From an uncultured Clostridia bacterium (GTDB lineage Bacteria; Bacillota; Clostridia; Peptostreptococcales; Anaerovoracaceae), in the NCBI GenBank assembly GCA_944386595.1, contig CALXBQ010000050.1, positions 1 through 40,805 of the forward strand: a stretch of 40,805 bases of DNA, read 5' to 3'. Each line of letters opens with the position of its first letter. Position 1 is the first letter of the stretch. The notes under the pieces are model-generated. The model was given only the letters and a program-made list of their open reading frames with translations. It ran no database searches and was not told the origin of the DNA. Positions 1 to 9,300 of the stretch are shown piece after piece. The position numbers were made by a program, and so were the translations under genes.

Positions 1-271
1 GCGGTGGTTATAGCCGAAGCGACAGATTTTGCTAACTATACGATAAAAGCGTTATAGCTAAAACACTCGAAACCGGGGCTATGACGATAACAGGCCGGAT
101 AACCAGGCGAATGACAAGCCGATAACCAGCCAAACAACAGGCCGGATAACAGCCAGGATAACAGCCCGGGCGCACAGGTGTAACAAAAGAACGGAGATGC
201 CGGCGGCCCGGACAACAGACCCTCGAAGAAAGCTCCACCTGAAAAATCTCCCGTCGCGCAGAAAAAAAATA
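1..271. other. Noncoding stretch upstream of the carB promoter
   Basis: Apart from the tandem repeat at 86-168 I see no gene here. Minus-strand open frames at 32-238 and 36-290 have low-complexity translations rich in Gly, Leu, Ser and Pro and are translations of the repeat. No carA-like sequence precedes carB inside the window. Confidence 0.5.
86..168. repeat. Degenerate 12-base tandem repeat, seven units
   Basis: Seven consecutive units resemble GATAACAGGCCG, starting at 86, 98, 110, 121, 133, 145 and 157. The third unit is 11 bases long, the others 12. Each unit keeps an A-rich AAC core followed by a GC-rich half. No reading frame with a credible start and ribosome binding site crosses the array, so I treat it as a noncoding minisatellite. 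It lies about 100 bases upstream of the carB promoter. Function unknown. Confidence 0.6.
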
Positions 272-300
272 TTGACCGGGGGCCGCGCATGTGGTAAACT
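272..300 (+). promoter_or_regulatory. Probable carB promoter
   Basis: TTGACC (272-277) and TAAACT (295-300) are separated by exactly 17 bases, and a TGTGG stretch precedes the -10. Transcription would start near 307, giving a leader of roughly 215 bases before carB. Hexamers match the sigma-A consensus at 5/6 and 4/6. Confidence 0.6.
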
Positions 301-393
301 ATATCGGATAAAAAACTGAGGATTTTGTGTAAGCGAAAGGATTTTTTTCGGGATGATGAAGCTTAGAAAAAATCACATATCCAAGACAGATTC

Positions 394-444
394 GGGACTG
401 GCGGCGCCGGGTATGAAAGCTCAGGCATATCAGTCTCTTTTTTT
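394..444 (+). terminator. First terminator-like hairpin in the carB leader
   Basis: GGGACTG (394-400) can pair with CAGTCTC (431-437), one pair being G-T. A run of seven T follows at 438-444. The 30-base interior holds a further GCC/GGC pairing. It resembles an intrinsic terminator placed inside the leader, but the long interior makes it weaker than the second hairpin. Confidence 0.45.
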
Positions 445-493
445 ACCGGTATCCGTGATGTAGTCTTTACATTTTCGGAAAGCCGGTTTTTTT
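445..493 (+). terminator. Second terminator-like hairpin (attenuator) before carB
   Basis: The stem is built from ACCGG/CCGGT (445-449 with 483-487), TCCG/CGGA (452-455 with 476-479) and ATGTA/TACAT (458-462 with 468-472), with loop GTCTT. A run of seven T covers 487-493. It ends 30 bases before the carB start codon, so it should control carB by premature termination. I did not find a PyrR-binding motif, so the effector is unknown. Confidence 0.6.
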
Positions 494-523
494 ATAGTCA
501 GTATCAGGGAAGTGGAGGAAAAA

Positions 524-3500
524 ATGGCAAAGAGAACAGACATCAAAAAAATACTTATCATCGGTTCGGGCCCTATTGTGATAGGACAGGCTGCGGAATT
601 TGACTATGCGGGAACTCAGGCGTGCCTAGCTCTCAAGGAGGAAGGCTACGAGGTGGTGCTGGTGAATTCCAACCCGGCGACCATAATGACAGATACCTCG
701 ATAGCGGACAAGGTATATATGGAACCGCTGACCCTGGAGTACGTAGCGAAGATTCTCAGATACGAAAGACCGGATGCAATAGTTCCGGGAATCGGCGGTC
801 AGACGGGACTCAATCTGGCCATGCAGCTCGAGAGGAAGGGAATTCTCAAGGAATGCAGAACCGAGCTTCTGGGAACGAGCAGCGACAGCATCGAAAGAGC
901 CGAGGACAGAGAGCTGTTTAAGGAAATGTGCCAGTCCATCGGCGAGCCGGTAATTCCTTCACAGATTACATACGACATAGAAGAGGCAAAGAAAGCCGCC
1001 AAAGAAATCGGCTATCCTGTGGTATTGAGACCTGCCTTTACCCTGGGTGGAACCGGAGGCGGCTTTGCTTCAGACGAGGAGGAGCTTGTTGAAATAGGAA
1101 CCAACGCCTTCAAGCTGTCTCCTGTTCATCAGGTTTTGATAGAAAAGAGCGTCAAAGGCTTCAAGGAGATAGAGTTTGAGGTTATGCGCGACGGAAACGA
1201 CAAAGCCATCACCATCTGCGGAATGGAAAACGTGGATCCGGTAGGCGTGCATACGGGAGATTCCATCGTCGTGGCTCCGATAATGACCTTAAACGACCAC
1301 GACCTTAAGATGCTTAACGACAGTGCCATCAAGATTATAAGGGAACTTAAGATAGAGGGAGGCTGCAACGTCCAGTTCGCCCTTCACCCTGAGACCAGCG
1401 AGTATTATCTCATAGAGGTAAATCCGAGAGTTTCAAGGTCCTCGGCACTCGCTTCCAAAGCCAGCGGATATCCTATTGCAAGGGTTACCGCAAAGATTGC
1501 AGTGGGCATGTCCCTTGACGATATTCAGATTGCAAACACCACGGCGGCAAAGGAGCCAAGCCTGGATTACGTGGTTGCAAAGCTTCCGAGATTCCCGTTC
1601 GACAAGTTCACTCAGGCTTCCAACATGCTGGGAACTCAGATGAAGGCCACGGGCGAGGTCATGGGCATAGGCTCCAACCTGGAGGAGTGCATGCTTAAAT
1701 CCGTGAGATCTCTGGAGATAGGAGCCGATCACCTGTACCTGGAGAAGTTTGACGGAAAGACGGAGGACGAGCTCTTAGAGTACATATCAGAATTCAGAGA
1801 CGATAACATCTTTGCCATAGCCCAGCTTCTCAGAATGGGAGTAAGCGTTGAGAAGCTCCACGAAGTAACCATGATTACCTCATACTTCCTTGAGGCGGTT
1901 AAGAGAATCACCGACAAGGAGAAGGAGCTTAAGGAAAAGGTGAGAGACCGTCAGGCTCTCGAGTCCGCAAAGGCCATGGGCTTCTCAGACAAATACATCG
2001 CAAAGCTGTGGGGTAATGACGAAATCGACATTTATGAGATGAGAAAGTCCGAAAGCCTTATGCCGGTATACAGAATGGTAGATACTCTGCACACCGGAGC
2101 ATACATTCCGTACTTCTACTCCTCGTACACCGGAAAGAACGATTCCAGGCTTGGCGAAAAGAAGAAGATAGTGGTTCTCGGAGCGGGCCCTATAAGAATA
2201 GGACAGGGCGTGGAGTTCGACTATTCCACCGTCCACGCCGTAATGACCATAAGAAAGGCGGGCTACGAGGCCATAATCATAAACAACAACCCTGAGACCG
2301 TCTCAACCGATTACACCACCGGCGACAAGCTCTACTTTGAGCCGCTGACGGCGGAAGACGTTATGAACATTATCGACTTTGAGAAGCCTGAGGGAGTCAT
2401 AGCATCTCTGGGCGGCCAGACTGCCATAAACCTTGCGGAGCCTTTGAGGGCGAGGGGAGTAAGGATTATAGGAACAGACTGCGACGCCATAGAGAGAGCC
2501 GAAAACAGAGACAGCTTCGAGAAGATCCTGGAGGAGCTTCAGATTCCTCAGCCTAAGGGAAAAGCCGTAACCGCCATAGAAGAGGGCGTAAAGGCCGCGG
2601 CGGAAATCGGATATCCCGTCCTCGTAAGGCCGAGCTTCGTTCTGGGAGGAAGGGCGATGCAGATAGTAGGCGACGAAAAGCAGCTGAGGCATTACCTTAA
2701 GACGGCCGTTGAAATCGACGAGGATAAGCCTGTTCTGGTCGATAAATATATAATCGGAAAGGAAGTTGAGGTCGACGCCATCTGCGACGGGCACAGCGTG
2801 TTCGTTCCGGGCATCATGGAGCTTGTGGAGCGCACGGGAATCCACAGCGGCGACTCCATCAGCGTTTACCCGACCTTCAGCATTTCCGACAGAGTTAAGG
2901 GCATAATCCTCCAGTACGCCAAAAAGCTGGGTCTGGGAATAGGCATAGTGGGCCTTTACAATATCCAGTTCATAGTGGATAAGGACGAAAACGTATATAT
3001 CATCGAGGTTAATCCGAGATCCTCGAGAACGGTTCCGTTCCTCTCGAAGGCCACCGGATACAGCCTTGCCGACATCGCCACCGAGGTAATTCTGGGAAAG
3101 AGCCTGAAGGAGCTTGGCATCTTCGACATATATCCGGACGAAAAGAAGAGATGGTACGTAAAGGTTCCCGTGTTCTCTTTCAACAAAATACGCGGGATAG
3201 ACGCATACCTTTCTCCTGAGATGAAATCCACGGGAGAGGCCATAGGCTACGACGACAAGCTTAACAGAGCCCTCTACAAGGGACTTCAGGCATCGGGCAT
3301 GAAGCTGCAGAACTACGGAACGGTATTTGCGACTATTGCGGACAAGGACAAGGAGGAGGCCCTTCCGCTTCTCAGAAGGTTCTACAACCTGGGATTCAAC
3401 ATAGAGGCTACCGAGGGAACCGCAAAATTCCTGAAGCAGAACGGCATAAGAACGAGAGTCCTTAAGAAGATAAGCGACGGCAGCGATGAGATAGAAAACT

Positions 3501-3700
3501 CCATCCGTCAGGGTCACATATCCTACGTAATAAACACCAGCGAGATAGGCTCCACCGGCGGACAGGAAAACGATGGTTACCTCATAAGAAAGTACGCCAT
3601 CGAAAACAACGTGACCATGTTCACGGCCCTGGATACGGTACGGGTTCTTCTGGACGTTCTGGAGGAGACTACCCTCAGAATCTCCACTATCGACGCGTAG
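524..3700 (+). CDS. carB: Carbamoyl-phosphate synthase large subunit
   Basis: Makes carbamoyl phosphate from bicarbonate, ammonia (delivered from glutamine by CarA) and two ATP, for arginine and pyrimidine synthesis in the cytoplasm. The protein is 1058 residues, close to the usual 1060-1075. The duplicated ATP-grasp organisation is plain: the first half opens with KKILIIGSGPIVIGQAAEFD and the second with KIVVLGAGPIRIGQGVEFD. A C-terminal allosteric (MGS-like) domain runs from about residue 930. I chose ATG 524, not the upstream in-frame GTG at 512, because GGAGG at 514-518 is correctly spaced. It has its own promoter and a 215-base attenuated leader. carA is not adjacent, which is unusual, since the two subunits are normally encoded side by side. 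csoR follows after 23 bases. Confidence 0.97.
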   Translation: MAKRTDIKKILIIGSGPIVIGQAAEFDYAGTQACLALKEEGYEVVLVNSNPATIMTDTSIADKVYMEPLTLEYVAKILRYERPDAIVPGIGGQTGLNLAMQLERKGILKECRTELLGTSSDSIERAEDRELFKEMCQSIGEPVIPSQITYDIEEAKKAAKEIGYPVVLRPAFTLGGTGGGFASDEEELVEIGTNAFKLSPVHQVLIEKSVKGFKEIEFEVMRDGNDKAITICGMENVDPVGVHTGDSIVVAPIMTLNDHDLKMLNDSAIKIIRELKIEGGCNVQFALHPETSEYYLIEVNPRVSRSSALASKASGYPIARVTAKIAVGMSLDDIQIANTTAAKEPSLDYVVAKLPRFPFDKFTQASNMLGTQMKATGEVMGIGSNLEECMLKSVRSLEIGADHLYLEKFDGKTEDELLEYISEFRDDNIFAIAQLLRMGVSVEKLHEVTMITSYFLEAVKRITDKEKELKEKVRDRQALESAKAMGFSDKYIAKLWGNDEIDIYEMRKSESLMPVYRMVDTLHTGAYIPYFYSSYTGKNDSRLGEKKKIVVLGAGPIRIGQGVEFDYSTVHAVMTIRKAGYEAIIINNNPETVSTDYTTGDKLYFEPLTAEDVMNIIDFEKPEGVIASLGGQTAINLAEPLRARGVRIIGTDCDAIERAENRDSFEKILEELQIPQPKGKAVTAIEEGVKAAAEIGYPVLVRPSFVLGGRAMQIVGDEKQLRHYLKTAVEIDEDKPVLVDKYIIGKEVEVDAICDGHSVFVPGIMELVERTGIHSGDSISVYPTFSISDRVKGIILQYAKKLGLGIGIVGLYNIQFIVDKDENVYIIEVNPRSSRTVPFLSKATGYSLADIATEVILGKSLKELGIFDIYPDEKKRWYVKVPVFSFNKIRGIDAYLSPEMKSTGEAIGYDDKLNRALYKGLQASGMKLQNYGTVFATIADKDKEEALPLLRRFYNLGFNIEATEGTAKFLKQNGIRTRVLKKISDGSDEIENSIRQGHISYVINTSEIGSTGGQENDGYLIRKYAIENNVTMFTALDTVRVLLDVLEETTLRISTIDA

Positions 3701-3723
3701 GCCGGCATAAAGGAGGCAGGTAT

Positions 3724-3999
3724 ATGAGACAATGTATGGACGCTGAAAATCTGCATCGTCGTTTTAAGAAAATAATCGGCCAGGTTCAGGCCATCGACAG
3801 GATGGTGGACGAGGACGTTCCCTGCGAGGACGTGCTGGCTCAGATAAACGCCGCAAAGTCTGCACTTCACAAGGCCGGGCAGGTAGTTCTGGAGGGGCAT
3901 ATCCAGCACTGTGTAAGGGACGGCATCGAGCACGGAGATGCGGACAAGACCATCGAAAGCTTTACAAAGGCTGTAGAGAGATTTGCAAATATGAATTAA
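3724..3999 (+). CDS. csoR: CsoR/FrmR-family metal-sensing repressor
   Basis: All-helical DUF156 repressor of 91 residues. In this family a Cys-His-Cys triad binds Cu(I) and releases the DNA. The triad is present as Cys34, His59 and Cys63, which points to the copper-sensing CsoR branch rather than the nickel/cobalt (RcnR) or persulfide (CstR) branches. AGGAGG lies seven bases upstream of the ATG. It starts 23 bases after carB with no terminator or promoter between, so it is probably read through from carB and has no visible operator of its own. Two palindromes in the next promoter (4195-4255) are the likely targets, making the downstream P-type ATPase its regulated gene. The copper assignment is inferred from ligands only. 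Confidence 0.88.
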   Translation: MRQCMDAENLHRRFKKIIGQVQAIDRMVDEDVPCEDVLAQINAAKSALHKAGQVVLEGHIQHCVRDGIEHGDADKTIESFTKAVERFANMN

Positions 4000-4014
4000 G
4001 ATGCATCGAAGCGA

Positions 4015-4052
4015 AAGCGGGCAAGAGACCGGAAGTCTCCTGCCCGCTTTTT
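4015..4052 (+). terminator. Intrinsic terminator after csoR
   Basis: AAGCGGGCA (4015-4023) pairs with TGCCCGCTT (4041-4049), and inner GAGAC (4025-4029) pairs with GTCTC (4035-4039) around a five-base loop. A short T run closes it at 4048-4052. It separates the carB-csoR transcript from the ATPase promoter. Confidence 0.85.
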
Positions 4053-4187
4053 CTGTGTCGCTTTCTGAGCATTAACCTTTTTACCACTGAGATTTTGATT
4101 AAGAAAAGGATAAACGCCTGTCGCGCCCGCTGAACAGAACCCGTGATCGAAGGCTTCAAAGCCGGACAATAGAAGTATACGCCACTG

Positions 4188-4217
4188 TTGACAAACCTAT
4201 ACCCCTATAGGTATAAT
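4188..4217 (+). promoter_or_regulatory. Promoter of the metal ATPase gene
   Basis: TTGACA (4188-4193) and TATAAT (4212-4217) are both perfect consensus hexamers, spaced 18 bases. The spacer is almost filled by an inverted repeat (4195-4212), so a bound repressor would block polymerase directly. Confidence 0.85.
4195..4212. promoter_or_regulatory. CsoR-like operator 1, in the promoter spacer
   Basis: ACCTATA (4195-4201) and TATAGGT (4206-4212) form a perfect 7-base inverted repeat around CCCC. The TACCCC core resembles known CsoR operators. It overlaps the -10 element. Confidence 0.75.
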
Positions 4218-4237
4218 ACGGATAGAGGAATTATACC

Positions 4238-4255
4238 TATACCCCTATGGGTATA
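4238..4255. promoter_or_regulatory. CsoR-like operator 2, just downstream of the start site
   Basis: TATACCC (4238-4244) and GGGTATA (4249-4255) form a perfect 7-base inverted repeat around CTAT. Its centre is 43 bases from the centre of operator 1. A partial third copy, GGGTATATCGGGG, lies at 4269-4281. Confidence 0.7.
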
Positions 4256-4297
4256 TTGCACGAGAAATGGGTATATCGGGGTAAAAATATGAACCTT

Positions 4298-4346
4298 ACC
4301 CGGGGCCGGCAGCCTGCTCTAACGTAAAAGGTGAACCGGCCAGGGT
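4298..4346 (+). other. Leader hairpin upstream of the ATPase
   Basis: ACCC (4298-4301) with GGGT (4343-4346) and GGCCGG (4304-4309) with CCGGCC (4336-4341) form a strong stem ending about 24 bases before the start codon. There is no T run, so it is not a terminator. A 12-codon open frame at 4289-4327 (MNLTRGRQPALT) lies across its 5' half. Confidence 0.4.
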
Positions 4347-4369
4347 GAAGATTAAGAAAAGGAGAATCC

Positions 4370-6241
4370 ATGGAAAGACTTGAAAGTTTACTTGAATGGG
4401 GCGGATTGAAGAAGGATATAACCTGTCTGATCGTCTCCGCGGCCGCGTTGATACTGAGCCTGCTCGGGGTAAGCCCGGGCGGCGTGGATCCGGCCTGGAT
4501 AGCCATAATCATGTGCGGAGTTCCCATACTGCTGGAAGCGTTTATCGGGCTGGTTACACGCTTTGATATAAAGGCGGATGTTCTCGTATCTCTGGCCCTC
4601 ATAGCGTCCGTTATAATCGGAGAGATATTTGCGGCGGGGGAGGTTGCGTTCATAATGCAGCTTGGAGCTCTCCTCGAGGATCTTACGGTGGCGAGGGCCC
4701 GCAACGGAATAGAAAAGCTCGTAAAGCTCACTCCGAGAACGGCGAGAGTTCTGTTTACCGACGGAGAGATAACGGTACCTGCCGAGAAGGTCATGGCGGG
4801 AGACGTCATAAGGGTTTTTCCCGGAGAAACGGTTCCCGTAGACGGCGTCATACTTTCCGGAACCACGTCCGTAAACCAGGCCGTAATGACCGGTGAGCCC
4901 ATACCCGTAGACAAAAAGCCGGGGGACAGCGTAATGAGCGGCACCGTCAATCAGCTGGGATCCTTTGATATGAAGGCCGAAAAAGCAGGTGAAGACAGTT
5001 CCATACAGAGAATGATAAGGCTGGTTCAGTCCGCCGATGCGGACAAGGCGAAGATAGTCGGTATAGCCGACAGGTGGGCCACGTGGGTGGTTGTCGTTGC
5101 CCTTTGCGCCGCAGCGGTTACGTGGGCCGTTACGGGCGAAATCATAAGGGCCGTAACCATACTGGTGGTGTTCTGCCCGTGCGCGCTGGTTCTTGCGACT
5201 CCTACGGCCATAATGGCGGCCATAGGAAACGGGACAAAGCACGGTTTTCTCGTGAAGGAGGGCGATGCTCTCGAAAGGCTTGCGGCCGTATCCGCCGTGG
5301 TCTTTGACAAAACCGGAACACTGACATACGGAAAGCCGAAGGTTGTAGCGGCGGAAAGCGTAACGCCGGAGTACACGGACGAAGAAGTGTTTGCCTTCGC
5401 CGCGGCTGTCGAGATGCGTTCCGAGCATCCTCTGGGCAAAGCCGTGTCGGAGAGCTACCTGACTTACAGTAAAGGCTCTTCGATGAAATCCGAGGACTTC
5501 AGAATGATTCCGGGGCAGGGAGTTTCGGCCAATGTCGACGGGAAGGCGGTTCTGGCCGGAAACCTTGAGATGATGAAGAAAAACGGCATCGATGTTCCCG
5601 AAGAAGCGGGGTCGCGTATACTCGGTTTTCTCGACAGGGGATGCACCGCAATCTATGTGGGAATATCGGGCCGGATTGCGGGATTTCTCGCTTTGTCGGA
5701 CACACTTAGAGATGATGCGCCCGGGGCGATTTCAGAGATAAATGACTGCGGAACGGTTCCCGTACTTATGACAGGGGACGGTGAAAAGGCTGCGGCGTAT
5801 ATGGCAGGAAGGCTCGGTATAGAAAGGGTATATGCGGGATGCCTTCCGGAGGATAAGCTTAACCGCATAGACGAGTACCAGGGGACGGGCAATCAGGTGT
5901 GCATGGTAGGCGACGGCATAAACGACGCGCCTGCGCTGAAAAAAGCCTTTGTGGGAATAGCCATGGGAGGCGTGGGAAGCGACATAGCCGTCGAGGCTGC
6001 GGACATCGCTCTGATAAACGATCGTATCTGCGAGCTGCCGCACCTTATAAGGCTTGCAAAGAGGATGATGATAACTATAAAATGCAATCTGACGTTCTCC
6101 ATGACTCTTAACTTCGTGGCCATAATTCTTGCCATGACGGGAGTGCTGAACCCGGTAATAGGAGCTCTTGTTCATAACGCCGGTTCGGTTCTGGTAATAA
6201 TAAATTCGGCGCTGCTGCTGAGGTGGAAAAAGAGAAAATAG
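4370..6241 (+). CDS. P1B-type heavy-metal-translocating ATPase
   Basis: Membrane pump that couples ATP hydrolysis to metal export. Core motifs are intact: actuator TGE at 174-176, membrane CPC at 269-271, phosphorylated aspartate in DKTGT at 313, the SEHPLG motif with His353, and the hinge GDGIND around Asp515. It is 623 residues and has no N-terminal CxxC (HMA) metal-binding domain; the first transmembrane helix begins by about residue 17. The last membrane helix carries HNAGSV in place of the MSxSS of typical copper pumps or the conserved Asp of ZntA/CadA pumps, so the metal is uncertain. Adjacent csoR and operators argue for Cu(I)/Ag(I) or a related thiophilic metal. A good AAGGAG site precedes the ATG. 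Confidence 0.93.
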   Translation: MERLESLLEWGGLKKDITCLIVSAAALILSLLGVSPGGVDPAWIAIIMCGVPILLEAFIGLVTRFDIKADVLVSLALIASVIIGEIFAAGEVAFIMQLGALLEDLTVARARNGIEKLVKLTPRTARVLFTDGEITVPAEKVMAGDVIRVFPGETVPVDGVILSGTTSVNQAVMTGEPIPVDKKPGDSVMSGTVNQLGSFDMKAEKAGEDSSIQRMIRLVQSADADKAKIVGIADRWATWVVVVALCAAAVTWAVTGEIIRAVTILVVFCPCALVLATPTAIMAAIGNGTKHGFLVKEGDALERLAAVSAVVFDKTGTLTYGKPKVVAAESVTPEYTDEEVFAFAAAVEMRSEHPLGKAVSESYLTYSKGSSMKSEDFRMIPGQGVSANVDGKAVLAGNLEMMKKNGIDVPEEAGSRILGFLDRGCTAIYVGISGRIAGFLALSDTLRDDAPGAISEINDCGTVPVLMTGDGEKAAAYMAGRLGIERVYAGCLPEDKLNRIDEYQGTGNQVCMVGDGINDAPALKKAFVGIAMGGVGSDIAVEAADIALINDRICELPHLIRLAKRMMITIKCNLTFSMTLNFVAIILAMTGVLNPVIGALVHNAGSVLVIINSALLLRWKKRK

Positions 6242-6247
6242 AGTAAA

Positions 6248-6300
6248 AAGAAAACGGCCTGCTCTCCCGCAATCACTGCGAGGGAACAGGTCGTTTTTAT
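6248..6300. terminator. Bidirectional terminator between convergent genes
   Basis: AACGGCCTG (around 6253-6261) pairs with CAGGTCGTT near 6286-6294, with one mismatch in the outer stem and further imperfect inner pairing. T-rich sequence follows on the plus strand, and the AAAAAGAAAA before the stem gives a T run on the minus strand. It can serve both the ATPase gene and the convergent penicillin-binding protein gene. Confidence 0.7.
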
Positions 6301-6311
6301 ATTCGTTGAGG

Positions 6312-9300
6312 TTATGCGGCCGCCTGGCCTCCTCCTGAGCCGGCGTCTCCTCCGCCTTCAGAGCTTCCTCCGCCTCCGGATTCACCGCCCTGGCTTCCGC
6401 CGCCGTCTCCGGTTTCGGAGCCTCCGCCGCCGTCTCCGGTTTCACCGCCCTGGTCGGTTCCTCCTCCGCCGGTATCAGTTCCATCTTCAGGTTCCTCAGG
6501 CTTTGCCGGTTCGAAAGGAACCAGGGTTTCATCAGGAGAAATAGGGTATGATTCCGGATCTGCGTTGTGCATGTAGCAGTAGTACTCAGGAATGTCTGCG
6601 CCCATCATTTCCTCCGTCTTGACGTGAGGGCAGTCAGGCGTTGCCAGATAGCCTGTATCTGTACAGATATCCACTTCCTCCATCTCCACATCGTCCAGGC
6701 TTACGAGGCCGGACTGAGTACCGTTTATGTAATATTCACCGGCCACGGACACCACGTTGGAAGGAGCAGCCTTATACGATCCGGATACCGCGTTAGGTAT
6801 CTGAGCCATAATCTTTCCCCAGAGCCTTGCGGCAGTGGAGCTGGTTGCGGCAACGGCGAAATTCTGGTCGTTTCCTATCCAGAGAGCCGCCGAGTATGTC
6901 GGTGTGAAGCCGTCGAACCAGATATCGTACTCGTCGTCCGTCGTACCCGTCTTACCTCCGGCTGCCACGCTGGAGATGGCTGCGCTGGCAGCAGTTCCGC
7001 CGCGGACGTTGCCCTTCATTATATCGGTCATTATCCACGCTACGCCTGCGTTGAGAACCTCGTGGGTTTCCGGGTTGTTTTCCAGTATAACGTTTCCTTC
7101 ACGATCCTCGACCTTAGTGTATGGGGATGTATCCAGTCTCGTTCCGTTGTTAGGGAAGGTGGTATATGCGCTTGCCATTTCAAGGGTGGTTACACCGTGG
7201 GTCATACCGCCCAGAGCGAGAGCCGCAACGTTAACGTCGTTGACGTTGCCCTCAAGGACCGCAGTCGTTATTCCGAACTTGTCAAGGTATTCAGCTGCAT
7301 AGTCTACGCCGGTCTGGAGTATGATCTTGGCCGCGCACGTGTTAAGGGACTGATAGAGGGCATGACGGAATGTGGTCGGACCGCTGTATCCGCCGCCGTA
7401 GTTCTTAGGCCATACTCTTCCCTCTATGGTGGTAGGCTCGTCTATGATTACTGACGAAGCCGTCATATAGTTTCCGTAGTAATCGGCTCCCTGTTCGTCT
7501 ATTCCCAGATTCTTGAAGTTGTGGAGTCTGCCTGCAGCCGCCTCGTCTGCGCTGAGCTGAAGGGCAGGGGAATATACGGTAAGAGGCTTTATGGAGGAAC
7601 CCGGCTGACGGGTGCTGTCCGTGGCTCTGTTGAGAACCATTCTGCCGGAGGTTTCTCTTCCGCCAATCATGGCTTTGATATGCCCGGTGGAGTTTTCCAC
7701 TATGGTCATGGCAGCCTGAGGCTGTACCGCCCTTGCCTGAATGGTGCAGGAGCTCAGCGGTATGGTCACAGTGCCGTCGCCGTTTACCGTCAGGAAGTTT
7801 TCGTATCCTTCAGCCTTGAGAAGGTCCGCGGAAATCACAAGGTTGCCGTCGGCATCTTTTGATTTATATTCCTGAGGAATGTTTATATAGCCTCCCGGCA
7901 TGGTGTAAAGCCTGCCGTCATCGCCTCTGGTGTACATAGGCTTGAACTCGAGGCTGTAGTCCACGGCGCCGTTCACTTCGGTATCGTATATGTTCAGACG
8001 CTTTCCGGCCATTATTGTAATGGAACCGTCATCTCCCACTTTTACTTCGTCGCCGGAAAGAGTGAAGTTTCCATCAGAGTCGAAGAAGTTGTTATAACTG
8101 TAGAGGGAAATGGCGCCGTTTCTGTTGATTATATTTCCCGCCCTGTCGGTGTTATAGCTTACACCAGGGAAGTTGGAGGAATCGGCAAACTCCTTATCCA
8201 CAACCTCCTGAGCTACAGGATCCAGGGTGGAATAAATCTTAAGTCCGCCGTTATATACGGCATTCCATGCGTTTTCATAGGAATATCCCGCATCTTCCTG
8301 AAGGTCTGCGATGACTTCCTTTATGACGTAGTCGGCAAAGTAGTCGGCCTGACCCTGGGTAGCGGTGTACGACGGATCGAGCATATCGACAAGTGACGTG
8401 TTTATCGCCTCGTCGTATTCCTCCTGGGTTATGTAGCCCTGATCAAGCATGAGGGAAAGGCATGTCTCACGTCTGGACTTGCTGGCGTCGTTTGCTACGT
8501 AAGTGCCTTCCGAAGTAACCTTGAGCACGTTCGGGTCGTCTTCGGCAACGGAAGCCGAATCCACGAACTGAACGAGGGCGTATGTGGTAGGCTGCTGCGG
8601 AAGAGCCGCAAGAGCCGCGCACTGAGCCAGCGTAAGCTCGCTTACGTCTTTGGAGAAGTAGGCCTGAGATGCGGCCTGGGCGCCGTTGGCGTTAAAGCCG
8701 AATGGAACGGTGTTTATGTAGGCCTCCAGTATCTGATCCTTGGAGAGGTTCTTCTCCATGATCACGGTATAGTAGGCCTCCACTATCTTTCTCTTTATGG
8801 TTCTTTCGGATTTTTCTTCAGGTAGGTAGAGGTTTCTCGCCAGCTGCTGGGTTATGGTACTGGTTCCGCTTATGCTGCTGTCCGAGAATACCGCGTCCTT
8901 AATCGCGCCGAGCATACGGATGAAGTTGAATCCGTGATGGGTTCTGAAGGTCTTATCCTCGAGAGCGATGAACGCATTCTGAAGATCCTCCGGCATCTGA
9001 TCGATAGTCACGTTGTCACGGTTCGCTTCGGTGTATACCGTATCTATTTCGTCTCCGTTGCTGTCGTATATAACGGTGCTTTCGGTTAGAATGGAATATA
9101 TGTCGTCCGTATCTATGGAAGGGGCCTGCGCAATGATGACTCCCACGTAAACGGCCACACCGACGATACATGCCAATATAATACCGAGAATGAAGAGAAG
9201 GAACCGCTTTTTATTCAGTCTGTGCTTCTTCCCCGGGGAATTATTCTTTCCTCTCTTGGGAGAAGTACCTCCTTCAGTCAAAGCCTGAGCGCCGCCGGAA

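Noticed and set aside
2303-3517. 404-residue open frame antisense to carB
   Set aside because: It is a shadow of strong codon bias in carB; no ribosome binding site, no recognisable family, and the sense gene is complete.
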